From contig CAKTWE010000078.1 in NCBI GenBank assembly GCA_934630385.1, forward strand, positions 1-7,550: a DNA stretch of 7,550 nucleotides. Reading direction: 5' to 3'. The translations under genes and the position numbers were made by a program. The notes beneath the pieces are model-generated. The model was given only the letters and a program-made list of their open reading frames with translations. It was not told the DNA's origin and searched no databases. Of the stretch, positions 5,261-7,550 are shown piece after piece. Source of the DNA: an uncultured Collinsella sp. (GTDB lineage Bacteria; Actinomycetota; Coriobacteriia; Coriobacteriales; Coriobacteriaceae). The stretch's first letter is position 1. Every line of letters begins with the position of its first letter.

Positions 5261-6778
5261 ATGTCGAGTCCGACACAAGAGAAGCTAACTCTGATGCGCT
5301 ATATAGAGTTGCTCGAGGAAGATGACCTTGTTGTTTCCAAACCGAGCGCTTCGTGCGACCAGCGCATTGAGTTTGCGACTGACGACTCGCGCCAGGTGCG
5401 TCCGGGCACGTTGTTTGTCTGCAAGGGCCGCGCGTTTAAGCGTGAGTACCTGCTTTCGGCAATCGCCGATGGCGCCGTGGCCTACGTTTCCGAGGTCGAT
5501 TACGATGTTGATGCTCCCGCGGTGATTGTGAGCGACATTCGTCGCACGCTCGCCGTGGTGGCAGATGCCTTTTATGGGCATCCGTCGGGTAAGGTGAAGG
5601 TCTGCGCCTTTACAGGCACCAAGGGCAAGTCGACCTGTAGCTTTTATCTGCGCGGCATTCTCGTCAACGAGGCCAAGCTTACGGGTTGTCATCGACCCGC
5701 TCTTAATACGGGCATTGTATTTGACGACGGCATCGAGGCAGGCCCTTCCAAGCTGACGACCCCCGAATCCTTCCTGCTGCAGTCTCGCATCGCACATGCT
5801 GCGGAGGCGGGTGCCCCGTGGCTGGTTATGGAGGCATCGAGCCAGGGCCTCAAATACGAGCGCACGGGCAAGATCGCCTTTGAAGTCGGCGCCTTTACCA
5901 ATATCGGCGAGGATCACATTTCGCCGATTGAGCATCCGACGCTCGAGGACTACTTTGCCAGCAAGCTCAAAATCTTCTCGCAGAGCCGTTTTGCCGTGGT
6001 CAATCTCGATATGGATAAGGTCGATCGCGTGCTCGAGGCGGCATCTCGTTGCGAACGTACGGTGACGTTCTCCCTGACCGACGAGCGTGCCGACGTGCTT
6101 GCGCTGGCGATTCGTAATGGCGACTGCGGCGTGGTGGCAACGGTGCGCACGCCCCGCTTTACGCGCGACATTGTGATTCCCACGCCGGTTAAGTTCAATG
6201 TCTCCAATGCGCTTGCCGCTATTGCCTGCGCCGAGGCCCTGGGCATTTCCGAAGAGGGTATCGTCCATGGCTTTGAGGGCGTCTTCGTTCCCGGCCGTAT
6301 GGAGCTGTATCCGTCCGTATCGGGCAAAATCCTGGGCGTCGTCGATTTTGCACATAACGGCATGAGCCTCGAGACGCTCCTGCGTGACTTGCGCGAGAAC
6401 TATCCCGAGCGCGAGCTGGCGGTTGTGTTTGGCGCTACGGGCGGTAAGGGTGTCGATCGACGCACCACGATGGGCATCGCCGCTGGCAAGTATGCCGACC
6501 GAATCGTGATTACCGAGGATGACCCCGGCCCCGAGGATGTCGAGGATATTTGTGCCGAGATCGCGCGCAACGTTCAAGCGCAGGGAAATGATAACTGGCA
6601 AATCGTGACTGATCGCGTTGCCGCTATCGAGACTGCCGTGCGTGAAACCGTCCGTCCTGCCGTAGTCATCGTGACCGGTAAGGGCGAGGAAGAGCGTATG
6701 CTGCGCAAGAACGGACCCGAGCCTTGTGAGCGCGACGGTTCGATTCTCAAGCGCACCCTTGCGGCGTACGACGCCTAG
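5261..6778 (+). CDS. murE: UDP-N-acetylmuramoyl-peptide ligase, MurE type
   Basis: This 505-residue cytoplasmic Mur ligase adds the third amino acid to UDP-MurNAc-L-Ala-D-Glu with ATP during peptidoglycan precursor synthesis. The N-terminal substrate domain has ATDDSRQVRPGTLFVCKG (39-56). The ATPase domain has the P-loop GTKGKST (119-125), TTPES (166-170), MEASSQGL (190-197), FTNIGEDHI (212-220) and YFASKLKIF, where K235 is the likely carbamylated lysine. The C-terminal domain has VPGRMELY, VDFAHN, GATGGKGVDRR and DDPGPED (420-426). The last replaces the DNPR that marks meso-diaminopimelate enzymes, so the substrate is more likely L-lysine or L-ornithine. GTKGK instead of GTNGK fits the same branch, as known from lactic acid bacteria and streptococci. 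The gene is divergent from the transporter and followed after 30 bp by a phosphatase gene, probably co-transcribed. The Mur ligase family is certain; the amino acid is inferred. Confidence 0.9.
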   Translation: MSSPTQEKLTLMRYIELLEEDDLVVSKPSASCDQRIEFATDDSRQVRPGTLFVCKGRAFKREYLLSAIADGAVAYVSEVDYDVDAPAVIVSDIRRTLAVVADAFYGHPSGKVKVCAFTGTKGKSTCSFYLRGILVNEAKLTGCHRPALNTGIVFDDGIEAGPSKLTTPESFLLQSRIAHAAEAGAPWLVMEASSQGLKYERTGKIAFEVGAFTNIGEDHISPIEHPTLEDYFASKLKIFSQSRFAVVNLDMDKVDRVLEAASRCERTVTFSLTDERADVLALAIRNGDCGVVATVRTPRFTRDIVIPTPVKFNVSNALAAIACAEALGISEEGIVHGFEGVFVPGRMELYPSVSGKILGVVDFAHNGMSLETLLRDLRENYPERELAVVFGATGGKGVDRRTTMGIAAGKYADRIVITEDDPGPEDVEDICAEIARNVQAQGNDNWQIVTDRVAAIETAVRETVRPAVVIVTGKGEEERMLRKNGPEPCERDGSILKRTLAAYDA

Positions 6779-6808
6779 ACCAAGCCCTTTCTACGTAATG
6801 GAGTGACC

Positions 6809-7550
6809 ATGTCCCACAACACCCTGCCGACCGTTGCCGAGCTTTCGGGCGAGATGCGCGAGCGTCTGGCCAAGGTCAAGTACGTCTTTACCGATCTGGA
6901 CGCCACGATGCTTGCTCCCGGCTCGTGCGTACTGCGTGACAACGACGGGAATCCGTCGACCAAGCTCGTCGAGGCCGTCGTGGCGCTCGCCCGCGCCGGC
7001 ATCCAGGTGGTTCCCACCTCGGGTCGCAACCGCACTATGATCCACGAGGACGCGCGCGTCCTCGGCCTCAACTCCTACATCGGCGAGATGGGCGGCCTGG
7101 TCATGTACGACCTCAAGGCCAACGATTGGGAGTACCTGACCGGCGACATGCCCTACGATCCCGCCTGCGGTCTCACGCCGCACCAGGTGATCGAACAGAC
7201 CGGTGTGTGCGAGAAAATTCTCGCTCGCTGGCCGCATAAGATCGAGTACCACAACGACATGTCGACCGGTTACAAGTACCGCGAGGTCACTGTCGGCATG
7301 CGTGGCGATGTGCCCGACGATGAGGTTCAGGCCATCTTGGACGAGGCCGGTTGCGGTTTGGTTTGGGCCTGCAACGGCCATCTGACCCACCTGTCCAAGC
7401 CGACGACGCTCGAGCTTAATCGTGTTGAGGACGGTCGGGCGTTCAACATCAATCCGGCGGGTCTCAACAAGGGCGTTGCCATTGCGCGCTTCTGCGAGCA
7501 CCTGGGGATCGAGCGCGAGGAGACGCTCGCGCTCGGCGACTCCGAGTCCG
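6809..7550 (+). CDS. HAD-superfamily phosphatase, 3' end outside window
   Basis: 247 residues are visible and the gene continues past the window. It is a HAD hydrolase of the Cof-like (type IIB cap) group, related to sugar-phosphate and mannosyl-3-phosphoglycerate phosphatases. Motif I is FTDLDATML (27-35): Asp29 is the nucleophile, Asp31 the general acid, and Ala replaces the usual Gly of DxDGT. Motif II is PTSGR (69-73), the motif III lysine is in GLNKG (Lys221), and motif IV LALGDSES (240-247) is cut off by the window end just before its second acid. The cap domain lies between motifs II and III. The start ATG at 6809 has TGGAG 5 nt before it and lies 30 bp after the murE stop, so the two are probably co-transcribed. 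The substrate cannot be told from the sequence. Confidence 0.88.
   Translation, partial: MSHNTLPTVAELSGEMRERLAKVKYVFTDLDATMLAPGSCVLRDNDGNPSTKLVEAVVALARAGIQVVPTSGRNRTMIHEDARVLGLNSYIGEMGGLVMYDLKANDWEYLTGDMPYDPACGLTPHQVIEQTGVCEKILARWPHKIEYHNDMSTGYKYREVTVGMRGDVPDDEVQAILDEAGCGLVWACNGHLTHLSKPTTLELNRVEDGRAFNINPAGLNKGVAIARFCEHLGIEREETLALGDSES

Noticed and set aside
5285..6601. 438-codon open frame on the minus strand opposite murE
   Set aside because: The opposite strand carries a motif-complete Mur ligase; this frame has no ribosome binding site and a composition typical of an antisense shadow.

Overview
The window looks like chromosomal DNA of a fairly GC-rich actinobacterium, most likely of class Coriobacteriia (Collinsella-like). 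This rests on codon use dominated by G/C third positions, a substrate-binding/permease fusion amino-acid transporter, and a Mur ligase of the non-meso-diaminopimelate type. I recognise it by gene style only and ran no database search.

Layout. Positions 1-735 hold no intact protein gene. There is a GC-rich 3' remnant of an unidentified gene (75-251) inside AT-rich DNA. Two ~90-bp imperfect direct repeats follow (475-563 and 663-752). Each carries the last 18 nt of a tRNA-Val gene, a Rho-independent terminator and an extra T-arm-like segment. The second copy belongs to an intact tRNA-Val(UAC) gene on the minus strand (735-810) with its own promoter. This is the accessory-looking part of the window and resembles a decayed tRNA integration site or a collapsed tRNA array.

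Positions 868-4976 (minus strand) hold two amino-acid nitrogen genes: a 682-residue lipoprotein/permease fusion of the polar amino-acid/glutamine ABC family, a strong terminator, then asnB (glutamine-hydrolysing asparagine synthetase). Uptake of glutamine or a related amino acid would supply the amide donor of AsnB, but that link is inferred from adjacency. No ABC ATPase gene is present here.

Positions 5261-7550 (plus strand, divergent from the transporter) hold a murE-type UDP-MurNAc-peptide ligase. A HAD-superfamily phosphatase begins 30 bp after it and runs off the end of the window; the two probably form one transcript.

I see no CRISPR array, defence system or intact mobile element. The most notable signals are the tRNA-3'-end/terminator duplication, the ~135-residue extra domain inside the transporter fusion, and the diamino-acid motif of the Mur ligase.
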